From: Sanguibacter suarezii NBRC 16159
GTDB lineage: Bacteria > Actinomycetota > Actinomycetes > Actinomycetales > Cellulomonadaceae
Length of the DNA: 64,000 bases
Reading direction: 5' to 3'
Assembly (NCBI RefSeq): GCF_001552735.1
Contig: NZ_BCRT01000008.1
Span: 124,001 to 188,000 of the forward strand
Below are positions 16,258 through 26,000 of this stretch, one piece after another. The notes under the pieces are model-generated. The model was given only the letters and a program-made list of their open reading frames with translations. It searched no databases and was not told the DNA's origin. Each line of letters opens with the position of its first letter. The stretch's first letter is position 1. A program made the position numbers and the translations under genes.

Positions 16258-17919
16258 ATGATCGATGGCACCCGTCGGACGCGCAAGCGCCTGACCTCCG
16301 CGCTCGGGCTTGGCCTTGTGACGGCCCTCGCCCTCGGCGCCTGCGCAGCACCTGAGAGCGGCTCCGCGAGCTCCGCCGGCGGGAGCAGCTCGCTCATGCT
16401 CGCCGCTGACAACGGCTCACCGACATTTACGCGCAACTTCAACCCGTTCGTCATCGAGAAGCGCAACATGTCGCTGATCATCAACGAACCCCTCATGGTC
16501 GTGAACGCCCTCGACGGCAAGTCGACCAACTTCCTCCAGTCGGACTTCACGCAGCCCGACGCGAAGACCATCGTCTCCACCATCCGTGAAGGCGTGACCT
16601 GGAGCGACGGGGAAGAGTTCACCCCCGACGACGTCCTGTTCACCTACGCCCTGCTCCAGGAGTTCCCCGCCCTGGACACCACGGGCGTCTGGTCCCGTCT
16701 GGAGTCCGTCACGGCGGAGGGTCAGGACGTCACCTTCACCCTCAAGGCCGAGGACTCCTCCGCTCCCATCTCCGTGCTGGCCGTGCCGATCGTCCCCGAG
16801 CACATCTGGGCCGAGCAGGCTGACCCGGTCACGTTCACCAACGAGAACCCGATCGGCACCGGCCCGTACGTCCTGGGCGACTTCAACGCCAACCAGTACA
16901 CGATGACCAAGAACGAGACGTACTGGCAGGCGGACAAGGTCGCCGCGGAGGAGCTCGTGCTCCCCGCCGCGAACTCCCAGCTGGACGTGGTCAACAACGG
17001 CTACGACTGGGCCTACTCCTTCATGTCTGACGTCGAGAACACCTGGGTCGCGGCCGACGAGGGCAACGAGTACTGGTTCCCCGCCGGCGGCACGGTGGGC
17101 ATCGCGCCCAACCTCACCAAGGCCCCGTACAACGACCCCAACTTCCGCAAGGGCATGTCTCTCGCCCTCGAGCGTGACGCCATCGCCGAGAACGCCTCCG
17201 AGGGCACCGTGGACGCCGCCGGCCAGCAGGGTCTGCTGCTCCCCACGCAGTCCGAGTGGCTCACGGACGCCATCCCCGACGAGGGCATGGTCACCCAGGA
17301 CACCGCCGCGGCCGAGGCAGCCTTCGCCGAGGCGGGCTACACCCTCTCCGGCGGCAAGCTCGTCGACGCCAACGGCACCCAGGCCACGATGACGATCACC
17401 ACGCCCAACGGTTGGACCGACTGGCTGCGCGCCGTCCAGGAGATCCAGAAGCAGTACACCGCCATGGGCATCGACGTGAAGGTCAACCAGCCGCAGCCGG
17501 CCGCCTACTTCCAGGCTGTCCAGAACGGTGACTTCGACGTCGCGATGACGTCCTTCGGTGGCAACGGCTCGGTCTACCAGGGGTACTACAACCTGCTGAG
17601 CTCGGACTTCTTCCACCCGATCGGGGAGTCGGCTCCGTCGAACTACCAGCGGTACTCCAACCCGGAGGTCGACGCGCTGCTCACCGAGTTCCGCATGAGC
17701 GTCGACGAGAACCGCCAGAAGGAGATCGCCGGCGAGCTCCAGGAGGTCATGTACAACGAGGTCCCGATCATCTCGGTGTACTACGCAGGCCTGTGGGGCC
17801 TCGTCTCCAACAAGAGCTTCACCGGATGGCCCTCCGCGGAGGACCCCTACATGACGCCGACGCCGTACACCTCCAGCGCGCTCGTCGTCCTGACCACCAT
17901 CACCAAGGTGGACAGCTGA
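16258..17919 (+). CDS. Family 5 (DppA/OppA-type) ABC substrate-binding lipoprotein
   Basis: 553 aa. A positively charged N-terminus and lipobox LALGACA (lipid-modified C29) mark a secreted lipoprotein. SBP family 5 features: NPFVIEKRNMSLIINEPLM, TFTLKAEDSSAPISVLAVPI, ENPIGTGPYVLGDFNANQ, and a C-terminal region binding the backbone of an extended ligand. Family 5 proteins bind peptides, nickel or oligosaccharides such as cellobiose and other beta-glucosides. The flanking GH1 and GH94 genes make an oligosaccharide ligand much more likely. RBS AAGGAG at 16244-16249. A hairpin after the gene may keep this protein more abundant than the permeases. Confidence 0.88.
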   Translation: MIDGTRRTRKRLTSALGLGLVTALALGACAAPESGSASSAGGSSSLMLAADNGSPTFTRNFNPFVIEKRNMSLIINEPLMVVNALDGKSTNFLQSDFTQPDAKTIVSTIREGVTWSDGEEFTPDDVLFTYALLQEFPALDTTGVWSRLESVTAEGQDVTFTLKAEDSSAPISVLAVPIVPEHIWAEQADPVTFTNENPIGTGPYVLGDFNANQYTMTKNETYWQADKVAAEELVLPAANSQLDVVNNGYDWAYSFMSDVENTWVAADEGNEYWFPAGGTVGIAPNLTKAPYNDPNFRKGMSLALERDAIAENASEGTVDAAGQQGLLLPTQSEWLTDAIPDEGMVTQDTAAAEAAFAEAGYTLSGGKLVDANGTQATMTITTPNGWTDWLRAVQEIQKQYTAMGIDVKVNQPQPAAYFQAVQNGDFDVAMTSFGGNGSVYQGYYNLLSSDFFHPIGESAPSNYQRYSNPEVDALLTEFRMSVDENRQKEIAGELQEVMYNEVPIISVYYAGLWGLVSNKSFTGWPSAEDPYMTPTPYTSSALVVLTTITKVDS

Positions 17920-17951
17920 CCGGTCCGCTCTGACCGGTTCGACCCTCGACC

Positions 17952-17984
17952 GGGTGGGGGCGTCCGCACCGCGCGCCCCCACCC
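17952..17984 (+). terminator. Intra-operon hairpin between SBP and permease
   Basis: An 11-bp perfect stem (gggtgggggcg / cgcccccaccc) with an 11-nt loop, 32 bases after the SBP stop. Probably a partial terminator or RNA-stabilising stem that raises SBP expression over that of the membrane subunits. Confidence 0.5.
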
Positions 17985-18023
17985 TGTCCTCCGCCCCTCC
18001 TCCCTGACGAAGGCGAGCACCCC

Positions 18024-19004
18024 GTGTGGTACCTCCTGCGCAAGCTTGGCTTGCTGCTCCTGACGGCGTGGGCCGCCATCACGCTGAACTTCCTGCTGCC
18101 GCGGCTCATGCCCGGCACCCCGGCTGACGCGGCCATCGCCAAGCTCGCGCAGAACGGCCCCGTCGACCCGGCGACCCGCGCGGCCATCGAGGCTCAGCTC
18201 GGCGTCCCGACCGGCGACGCCTGGTCCCAGTACGTCCAGTACCTCGGCAACGTGCTCCACCTCGACTTCGGGGTGTCGTACACGTTCTTCCCGCAGAGCG
18301 TCTCCTCCCTCATCATGAACGCCCTCCCGTGGACCCTCGTCATGGTCGGTCTGGTGACGATCGTGGCCTTCATCCTCGGGACGCTGCTCGGCGTGCTCGC
18401 CGCCTGGAAGCGCGGGACCTGGCTGGACACCCCGCCCACCCTCGGTGGGACCTTCACCTCCGCCTTCCCCTACTTCTGGACCGCGCTGCTGCTCGTCTTC
18501 TTCCTCGGGTACGAGCTCAAGTGGTTCCCGACCTCCGGGGCCTACGGCCGCGAGTCCACCCCGACGATGTCGCTCGCCTTCATCTCCGACGCGATCGGCC
18601 ACGCCTGGCTGCCGGCCATCACCATCCTCATCACCTCCCTCGGTGGGTGGATCCTCGGCATGCGCAACAACATGATCAACACCCTCGGTGACGACTACGT
18701 GACCTTCGCCGAGGCGAACGGCCTGCACAGCCGCACCGTGGCCGTGAAGTACGCAGCCCGCAACGCGATCCTGCCCAACCTCACCGGCTTCGGCCTGGCC
18801 CTCGGCGGCGTCGTGGGCGGGTCCCTGCTCGTGGAGCAGGTCTTCAACTACCCCGGCGTCGGGTACCTGCTCTTCAACGCGGTGACCAACCAGGACTTCC
18901 CGCTCATGCAGGCCCTGTTCCTCATGATCACGATCAGCGTGCTCCTGGCGAACTTCCTAGTCGACATCTTGTACGGACTCTTGGATCCGAGGACCCGCCG
19001 ATGA
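18024..19004 (+). CDS. DppB/OppB-type ABC permease
   Basis: 326 aa, six membrane segments. N-terminal LRKLGLLLLTAWAAITLNFLLPRLMPGTPAD is the family signature, followed by the large periplasmic loop and the EAA-like coupling region FAEANGLHSRTVAVKYAARNAILPN. It pairs with the next permease to form the channel. The start is GTG at 18024; the TGA overlaps the next ATG (ATGA). Substrate inferred from neighbours: beta-gluco-oligosaccharides. Confidence 0.9.
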   Translation: MWYLLRKLGLLLLTAWAAITLNFLLPRLMPGTPADAAIAKLAQNGPVDPATRAAIEAQLGVPTGDAWSQYVQYLGNVLHLDFGVSYTFFPQSVSSLIMNALPWTLVMVGLVTIVAFILGTLLGVLAAWKRGTWLDTPPTLGGTFTSAFPYFWTALLLVFFLGYELKWFPTSGAYGRESTPTMSLAFISDAIGHAWLPAITILITSLGGWILGMRNNMINTLGDDYVTFAEANGLHSRTVAVKYAARNAILPNLTGFGLALGGVVGGSLLVEQVFNYPGVGYLLFNAVTNQDFPLMQALFLMITISVLLANFLVDILYGLLDPRTRR

Positions 19005-19954
19005 CTCTCCCCGCGAAGCTCACGGAGCCCACAGGCTCCCCGTCCGCCTCCGTCCCCGGGGCCGGCGCGACCGCCCCTGCTGGTCCGGCATCACCGCTGC
19101 GGGTGCTCGCCCGCGTGGCCTCGACGATCTGGAGCAACAAGAAGGCGCGCATCGGCGTCGTCCTGCTCTCGATCTTCATCCTCATGGCCATCTTCGCCCC
19201 GCTCATCGCCCCCTACGGGGCGAGCGAGAACGGCTTCGGCCGGAACCAGGGTCCGTCCTCGGCACACTGGTTCGGAACCACCGCCGCCGGTGAGGACGTC
19301 TTCTCCCAGGTGGTCTTCGGTGCGAGGATCTCCGTCCTCGTCGGCTTCATCGCCGGGTTCCTCTCCACGCTCATCGCCGTGGTGGTCGGGCTCTCCTGGG
19401 GCTACATCCGCGGACCGCTGGCTGACGTCATCAACTTCATCGTCAACCTCGTCCTCGTCATCCCGGGCCTGCCGCTCATGATCGTCATCGCGGCCTACCT
19501 GCAGAACGGCGGCATGACGATGATCATCTTCGTCGTCGTGCTCACCGGGTGGGCTTACGGGGCCCGCGTGCTCCGGTCCCAGACGCAGTCCATCCGCGGG
19601 CGTGACTTCATCACCGCAGCCCAGTTCTCCGGGGACGGCGCAGCCCGCATCGTCTTCCGCGAGATCCTGCCGAACATGACCTCGCTCATCACCGGCAGCT
19701 TCTTCGGTGCGGCGACGTCGGCGATCCTCGCCGAGTCGGGTCTGTCCTTCCTCGGGATCGGCGACACGACGACGGTGAGCTGGGGTTCGATGCTCTTCTG
19801 GGCCTCGAACTCGAACGCCCTGCTCACCGGCCAGTGGGTGCTGCTCTTCGCGCCGGGTCTGTGCATCGCGCTGCTCGCCACGTCGCTCACCCTCATCAAC
19901 TTCGGGGTGGACGGACTGTCCAACCCCCGCCTACGGGAAGGATCCGGGCGATGA
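19001..19954 (+). CDS. DppC/OppC-type ABC permease
   Basis: 317 aa. A Pro/Ala-rich cytoplasmic N-terminus of about 40 residues precedes the first membrane segment (IGVVLLSIFILMAIFAPLIA). The following loop ends in the family motif HWFGTTAAGEDVFSQVVFGARIS, and the coupling region is ITAAQFSGDGAARIVFREILPN. Overlaps the flanking genes by 4 bases on both sides, which points to tight translational coupling. Confidence 0.9.
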   Translation: MTLPAKLTEPTGSPSASVPGAGATAPAGPASPLRVLARVASTIWSNKKARIGVVLLSIFILMAIFAPLIAPYGASENGFGRNQGPSSAHWFGTTAAGEDVFSQVVFGARISVLVGFIAGFLSTLIAVVVGLSWGYIRGPLADVINFIVNLVLVIPGLPLMIVIAAYLQNGGMTMIIFVVVLTGWAYGARVLRSQTQSIRGRDFITAAQFSGDGAARIVFREILPNMTSLITGSFFGAATSAILAESGLSFLGIGDTTTVSWGSMLFWASNSNALLTGQWVLLFAPGLCIALLATSLTLINFGVDGLSNPRLREGSGR

Positions 19955-21669
19955 GCCTCCTTGAGGTCCGCGACCTGTCGGTCGTCTACGAACCGCGCGG
20001 CGCTGAGCCGACCTACGCGGTCAAGAACGCCTCCTTCTCCCTCGAGCGCGGCGAGTTCGTCGGCCTCGTGGGGGAGTCCGGCTCCGGGAAGTCCACCCTC
20101 GGCTTCGCGGTCACCCGCCTGGCCAAGGCCCCTGCCCGCATCTCCAACGGCACGATCCTCTTCGACGGCCGCGACATCGCGAGCATGAAGGAAGAGGAGC
20201 TGCGCACCCAGCGCCAGGGCGGCTTCGCGATGGTGCTGCAGTCGGGGATGAACGCCCTCAACCCGGTGCGCTCGATCCGCAAGCACTTCGGCGACATCTT
20301 CGCCGCGCACGGCCACGTCCCCAAGGCCAAGCGGGTCGCCCGGGCCTACGAGCTCGTCGAGAAGGTCGAGCTGCCGCGCACGGTCCTCGACCGCTTCCCA
20401 GGCGAGCTGTCCGGCGGCATGCGCCAGCGCGTCTCGATCGCCCTCGCCCTCGCCCTCGAGCCGCAGCTCATGGTCTTCGACGAGCCCACCACGGCCCTGG
20501 ACGTCCTCGTCCAGCACGCTGTCATGGGCACCATCCGTGACCTGCAGAAGTCTGAGAACTTCACGGCGCTGCTCATCAGCCACGACCTCGGCATCGTCCT
20601 GGAGTCCACCTCACGGGTCATGGTCATGAGCGAGGGGGTCATCGTCGAGGACGGGACCTCCCAGCAGATCCTGCAGGCCCCTCGCCACGAGTACACCCAG
20701 ATGCTCCTCAGCCACTACGCCGACCCGCGCGCTGAGGTCGTCGAGGTCCCCGGGCTCGTGGTGCGCGGCTCAACCATCGAGACCACCGGCCAGAGCACCG
20801 TGGCCGACGCCGCACCGACGGCTCTCGCAGGCGCCGCGGCGCCCGCGCGGCGTCGGGCAGGGCGCCCCGAGGCGACGGCGATCGTCGTCGACGACGTGAC
20901 CAAGGTCTACCCGGCCCCGCGCCGCGGCCAGCCCAAGGTCACCGCCGTCGACCACGTGTCCTTCACCCTCGCCCAGGGCCAGTCCATGGCCCTGGTGGGG
21001 GCGAGCGGCTCCGGGAAGTCGACCCTCGCCAAGCTCATCACCGGCGTCGAGCGCCCGACGACGGGCGCGATCCACTTCGGTGACGCCCGCGTCGACACGC
21101 TGCGCCGCAAGGGGCTGCGCGAGCTGCGCCGCGAGGTGCAGATGGTCTTCCAGGACCCGTACTCGGCGCTCAACCCGCTGCACACGGTCGAGTACGCGCT
21201 CATGCGGCCTGTCCTCAACTACACCGGGCTGCGCGGGGTCGCCGCGCGCACCCGTGTCCTGGAGCTCCTCGACACCGTGGGTCTGAACCCGGTCGAGCAG
21301 TTCGCGGCGAAGCTCCCGCACCAGCTCTCGGGCGGGCAGCGTCAACGCGTCGTCATCGCCCGGGCGCTGGCCTGCGACCCGCAGGTGATCATCGCGGACG
21401 AGCCCGTCTCCATGCTCGACGTGTCCCTGCGTGCCGGGGTGCTCGCCCTGCTGGACGACCTGCGCGTCACCTTCGGCGTCTCGATGCTCTACATCACCCA
21501 CGACCTGCTCTCCGCACGCCTGGTCACCGACCAGATCATGGTCCTCAACCAGGGCCGCGTCGTGGAGTCGGGGGAGACCGCGCAGGTCCTCCGGTTCCCC
21601 GAGGACCCGTACACGATGGAGCTTCTCGAGGCCATCCCGCAGCCCCAGCGCGCGGGCACCGGACGATGA
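19951..21669 (+). CDS. Dual ATP-binding protein of the oligosaccharide ABC importer (DppD-DppF fusion)
   Basis: 572 aa carrying two complete nucleotide-binding domains. The first has Walker A GESGSGKST at 41-49, LSGGMRQRVSIA and LMVFDEPTTALD; the second has GASGSGKST at about 350, LSGGQRQRVVIA and VIIADEPVSMLDVS. The two halves correspond to the separate DppD and DppF subunits of classical systems, here joined by an Ala-rich linker at about 285-310. It energises the two permeases above. The gap of 68 bases to the GH1 gene holds no hairpin, so transcription probably continues. Confidence 0.92.
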   Translation: MSLLEVRDLSVVYEPRGAEPTYAVKNASFSLERGEFVGLVGESGSGKSTLGFAVTRLAKAPARISNGTILFDGRDIASMKEEELRTQRQGGFAMVLQSGMNALNPVRSIRKHFGDIFAAHGHVPKAKRVARAYELVEKVELPRTVLDRFPGELSGGMRQRVSIALALALEPQLMVFDEPTTALDVLVQHAVMGTIRDLQKSENFTALLISHDLGIVLESTSRVMVMSEGVIVEDGTSQQILQAPRHEYTQMLLSHYADPRAEVVEVPGLVVRGSTIETTGQSTVADAAPTALAGAAAPARRRAGRPEATAIVVDDVTKVYPAPRRGQPKVTAVDHVSFTLAQGQSMALVGASGSGKSTLAKLITGVERPTTGAIHFGDARVDTLRRKGLRELRREVQMVFQDPYSALNPLHTVEYALMRPVLNYTGLRGVAARTRVLELLDTVGLNPVEQFAAKLPHQLSGGQRQRVVIARALACDPQVIIADEPVSMLDVSLRAGVLALLDDLRVTFGVSMLYITHDLLSARLVTDQIMVLNQGRVVESGETAQVLRFPEDPYTMELLEAIPQPQRAGTGR

Positions 21670-21737
21670 CCCTCCCGTCCTGCGCCAGCCCTCTCCCGTC
21701 CTGACTGCACCACCCCTGACTATCTAGCGAGGCCTAC

Positions 21738-22907
21738 ATGCTGCACTTCCCCGAAGGATTCCGCTGGGGATCCGCGACCGCCGCCCACCAGATCGAGGGC
21801 AACAACGTCCTGTCCGACTGGTGGCGCCGCGAGAACCTCGCCGGCACCACGATCGCCGAGCCGAGCCTCGACGCCTGCGACAGCTACCACCGCTTCCGTG
21901 AGGACATGCAGGTCCTCGTCGACGCAGGTCTGAGCATGTACCGGTTCTCCATCGAGTGGGCGCGCATCGAGCCCGTCAAGGGATTCATCTCCCAGGCCGA
22001 GCTCGCCCACTACCGCCGGATGGTCACGACCGCCCGTGAGATGGGCCTGGAGCCCATGGTCACGCTGCACCACTTCACCATCCCGCAGTGGTTCGAGGAC
22101 GAGGGCGGGTGGCGTGCGCCCGACGCCGTCGAGCGCTTCGCCTTCTACACCCGGGCTGTGCTCCCCGTCCTGGAGGGCGTGGAGTGGGTGTGCACCATCA
22201 ACGAGCCGAACATGGTCGCGATGATGGCCGGCGGGGATGGCCAGGGCACCACGCTGCAGGCCTTCGGCCAGCCCGGTCCGGACGTCAACGTCGGCCAGAC
22301 CCTCTTCGAGGCGCACCGAGCCTGCCGGGCGGTGCTCGCCGAGGCCGGGGACTTCCGCACCGGCTGGACCGTGGCCACCCAGGACTTCCAGCCCGAGCCG
22401 GGCTGCGAGGAGATCGCCCGCGAGTACGGCTACCACCGTGACGCCTGGTACCTGGAGAAGGCCGCCGGAGACGACTGGGTCGGTGTGCAGGCCTACACCC
22501 GCACGAAGATCGGCACCGACGGCCCGCTGCCGATCGCCGAGGGCGCTGAGCGCACCCTGACCGGCTGGGAGTTCTACCCGCGTGCCCTCGAGGACGGCAT
22601 CCGGCTGTCCCACGAGATGGCTCCGGGAGTGCCCGTCTTCGTCACCGAGAACGGCATCGCGACCGACGACGACACCCGCCGCGTGGCCTACATGCAGGGC
22701 GCACTGGAAGGCATGCACCGCGCGATCACCGACGGGATCGAGGTTGTCGGGTTCCTCTACTGGAGCCTGCTGGACAACTACGAGTGGGGCTCCTACGGAC
22801 CGACCTTCGGCCTCGTGAGCGTGGACCGCTCGACCTTCGAGCGGACCGTCAAGCCCAGCGCCCGCTGGCTGGGTGAGGTGGCGACGGCGAACGCCCTCGC
22901 CGTCTGA
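21738..22907 (+). CDS. GH1 family beta-glucosidase
   Basis: 389 aa, (beta/alpha)8 barrel. Acid/base E156 in TINEPN and nucleophile E304 in VTENG are both present, as is the N-terminal FRWGSATAAHQIEG and the aglycone-side LLDNYEWGSYGPTFGLVSVD. It is shorter than the usual 440-480 aa, with loops trimmed in the 170-260 region. No signal peptide: a cytoplasmic retaining beta-glycosidase that releases glucose (or another sugar) from imported beta-linked oligosaccharides or short phosphorolysis products. Confidence 0.92.
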   Translation: MLHFPEGFRWGSATAAHQIEGNNVLSDWWRRENLAGTTIAEPSLDACDSYHRFREDMQVLVDAGLSMYRFSIEWARIEPVKGFISQAELAHYRRMVTTAREMGLEPMVTLHHFTIPQWFEDEGGWRAPDAVERFAFYTRAVLPVLEGVEWVCTINEPNMVAMMAGGDGQGTTLQAFGQPGPDVNVGQTLFEAHRACRAVLAEAGDFRTGWTVATQDFQPEPGCEEIAREYGYHRDAWYLEKAAGDDWVGVQAYTRTKIGTDGPLPIAEGAERTLTGWEFYPRALEDGIRLSHEMAPGVPVFVTENGIATDDDTRRVAYMQGALEGMHRAITDGIEVVGFLYWSLLDNYEWGSYGPTFGLVSVDRSTFERTVKPSARWLGEVATANALAV

Positions 22908-22936
22908 CCTGCGCTGACTGAGCCCGCTCGGCGCTG

Positions 22937-23006
22937 GCTCGGACTGTGCTGACCCGCGCAGTCCGAGCTGCGCCGCCCACGGCGGACGGGCACCTGCCCG
23001 TCCGCC
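22937..23006 (+). terminator. Two successive hairpins between the GH1 and GH94 genes
   Basis: First stem gctcggactg/cagtccgagc (22937-22946 with 22959-22968). Second stem ggcggacgggca/tgcccgtccgcc (22981-22992 with 22995-23006), only a 2-nt gap. The second ends 25 bases before the phosphorylase ATG. They may attenuate or process the transcript; full termination is uncertain because a new promoter is not evident. Confidence 0.5.
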
Positions 23007-23031
23007 CCTGCCTGAACTGAGGAATCTCACG

Positions 23032-26000
23032 ATGACCATCCGTGCTGCCCACCCGTCCGCCACCGACCCTGCCGTGGCAGTCGCTGACCTGCCTGCCCCG
23101 CGCAGCCCTCAGCGGCCCGCGCCAGCCGCGGCGGTGCTCGAGGCGGGCGCCACCCGCATCGAGCTGTCCGAGGCCGGTGACGTGCGCACCATCACCCACG
23201 GTGGGTCGATGCTGGTCAACCAGTACGTGCCGAGCGAGCACGACGCCATGATCGGCGGAGTCTTCCTGCGTCGTCACGGCGTCGACGCAGCGGGTGGCCG
23301 CACAGTCCAGGGGGTGCCCCTCGTCGGCGGCCGCTCTGCGAGCGTCTGCGCTGCGGGTTCCTCAGGTGCCCGGTGGACCGGTGAGGCCCTCGGGGCCCGC
23401 TACGCGGTGACCCTCACCCTCGACCCGGCTGGTGACGTGTGGGTGTGGCGGATCGACCTGGAGGCAGCGGGCGAGGAGACGGCAGGGGCCAGCTACGACG
23501 TCGTCGTCGCTCAGGACCTGGCGCTGGCGCCGATCTCGACGGCCGTCAACAACGAGCCCTACGTGAGCCAGTACATCGTGCACCACGTGCTCGACGACGC
23601 CCGCGCCGGCTCCGTCGTCGCGAGCCGGCAGACCATGGCGACCGCGCCCGTCCTCCCGCTCGCAGTGACCGCCCTCGTCGAAGGGGCCCGTGCGTACCTC
23701 ACCGACGGCTTCTCCTTCTACGGGCTCGAGTCCAAGGCGGACGGCCGCGCCCACGGGCTCGACCTCCCGGACTGGGACTCCCTCGTCTACCAGTACGAGA
23801 TGGCCCTCCCCGTCCTGCTCGGACCCGAGCTCGACCTCGCCGCCCCGCGGACCCTGCACGCGGTGACCGCCCTCGTCGCGGACTACCGCGGCGAGCTGGG
23901 GGACGCCCTCGAGGCGGTGCCGGGCCTGTTCGACCGCGCTGTCTCCCTCGCCGCGCAGGCGCCGGGCGCTGACGCCCCGGCGCCCCAGGAGAGCGCCAAC
24001 CCCACGGCATCGAGCTCGCTCCTGGTCTCTGCCCCGCTCCTCGCCGGCCGCGACCTCACCGACGACGAGCTGATCGCCCTCGGCGGCACAGGGGCGCACT
24101 CGACGCCGTCGACCCGGGTGCTCCAGCCCGAGCGCGACGCCGCCGGTCGCCTGCTGTCCTACTTCACCCCCGAGGCCTCCCACGTGGTGAGCCGGGCCAA
24201 GGAGCTCGCGGTCGAGCGGCCGCACGGGCACGTGCTCAAGGCGGGCTCCGACGTCGCGCCGGCGGACAACATCCTCTCCGCGACCGCCTACGCCTACGGG
24301 GTCTTCGCCTCGCACGTGGTGGTCGGGAACACGACCGCCAACCGCTTCGTCTCCGTCCAGCGCAACCACCTCAACCTGCTGCGCTCCTCCGGGGTGCGCG
24401 CCCTGGTGCGCACCGGCACAGGCACCGGCGAGCAGTGGCAGCTGCTGGGCCTCCCCTCGGCCCTCGTCCTCGACCTCGGCGGCATCCGCTGGGTCTACGC
24501 GACCGAGCATGGACGCATCGAGGTCCGCACCACCGCGAGCCACGACGGGCGTGCCATCGAGGTCCGCCTGGACTCCGACCACCCGCTCGAGGTCATCCTC
24601 ACCGCTGACATCGAGCTCGGCGACCAGTCGTGGACGGCCACCCGGGCCCTCGACGGCCGGGCCCTCGTCTTCACCGCCGACGCCGGGACCGACGTGGCAG
24701 AGCACTGCCCCGAGCTCACCTACGTGCTCGCCAGCCAGAGCGGCCTGCTCGGCGACGACGCAGCGCTCTTCGCGGACGGCACCTCGCGAGGCACCAGCCT
24801 GACGACGATCGCCTTCGGCGCGACCACGTCGGCCTCGCTCGTGCTCACCGGTGACCTCGACAGCGCGGACGGGGCGCTCGCCGCCGCGGCGGCCGTGCTC
24901 ACCGAGCCGCTCGACGTCGGGGCCGAGCTCGCCGGGCACCGCGGCTACATCGCCGACTACACGCGGAACCTGCGCGTCGAGGGGGAGGGGCGCCTCGCCG
25001 AGGTCAACCTGCTGCTGCCGTGGTTCACGCAGAACGCCCTCGTGCACTTCCTCGTGCCGCACGGCCTCGAGCAGTACTCCGGGGCCGCATGGGGGACCCG
25101 CGACGTCTGCCAGGGTCCGCTCGAGCTCAACCTGGCCTTCGGGCACTTCGAGGCGGCCGGGGACATCGTGCGCCGGGTGTTCTCCCACCAGCTGCCCGAC
25201 GGCACCCTGCCGCAGTGGTTCATGTTCGACGCCTACCGCGAGCGGTACTCCGACGAGGCCCACGGCGACGTCGTCGTCTGGCCCCTCATGGCACTGGGGG
25301 AGTACCTCTCCGCGACCGGAGACACCGCGATCCTCGATGTCGAGGTCCCGTTCTGGGACGGCGCGCTGCGCCGCCCGAGCACGGTGAGCGCCCCCATCGC
25401 CGAGCACGTCCGGGCCTCCCTCGACTACATCCGCAGCCACCGTGCCCCCGGCACCGAGCTGCTCTCCTACGGTGAGGGCGACTGGGACGACACTCTCCAG
25501 CCCGCCCAGGCCTCGATGCGCGAGGAGATGGCCTCCGCCTGGACCGTGGCCCTCCTGTTCCAGGCGGCGAGCCCCCTCGACGCCCTGCTCCGCGGGACCG
25601 CGCACGACTCCCTCGCCGCCGAGCTCGCAGCCGAGGCGGCGACGATCACCGCGGAGTTCACCGACCGTCTCGTGCTCGACGACGTGCTCGCCGGCTACGT
25701 CGTCTTCGCCCCGGAGGGCCCCTGGCCGGTGCTGCACCCCAGCGACGACCGGACCGGGTTGTCCTACCGGCTCATCCCGATGACCCGGTCGATCATCGCT
25801 GGGCTGTTCACCCCGGAGCAGGTGCTGCGCCACGAGAGTCTCGTCGAGGAGCACCTGCACTTCCCCGACGGCGTGCGTCTCATGGACCGCCCGGCGCCCT
25901 TCCACGACGGTCAGACGCGGTTCTTCCGGCGCGGGGAGCAGGCGGCGAACTTCGGCCGCGAGGTGGGCCTGATGTACACCCACGCCCACATCCGCTACAC

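Noticed and set aside
13667-16351. Minus-strand open frame of about 890 codons spanning three genes
   Set aside because: It runs across ohrR, the esterase and LacI genes, each well supported in other frames; no domain in this frame.
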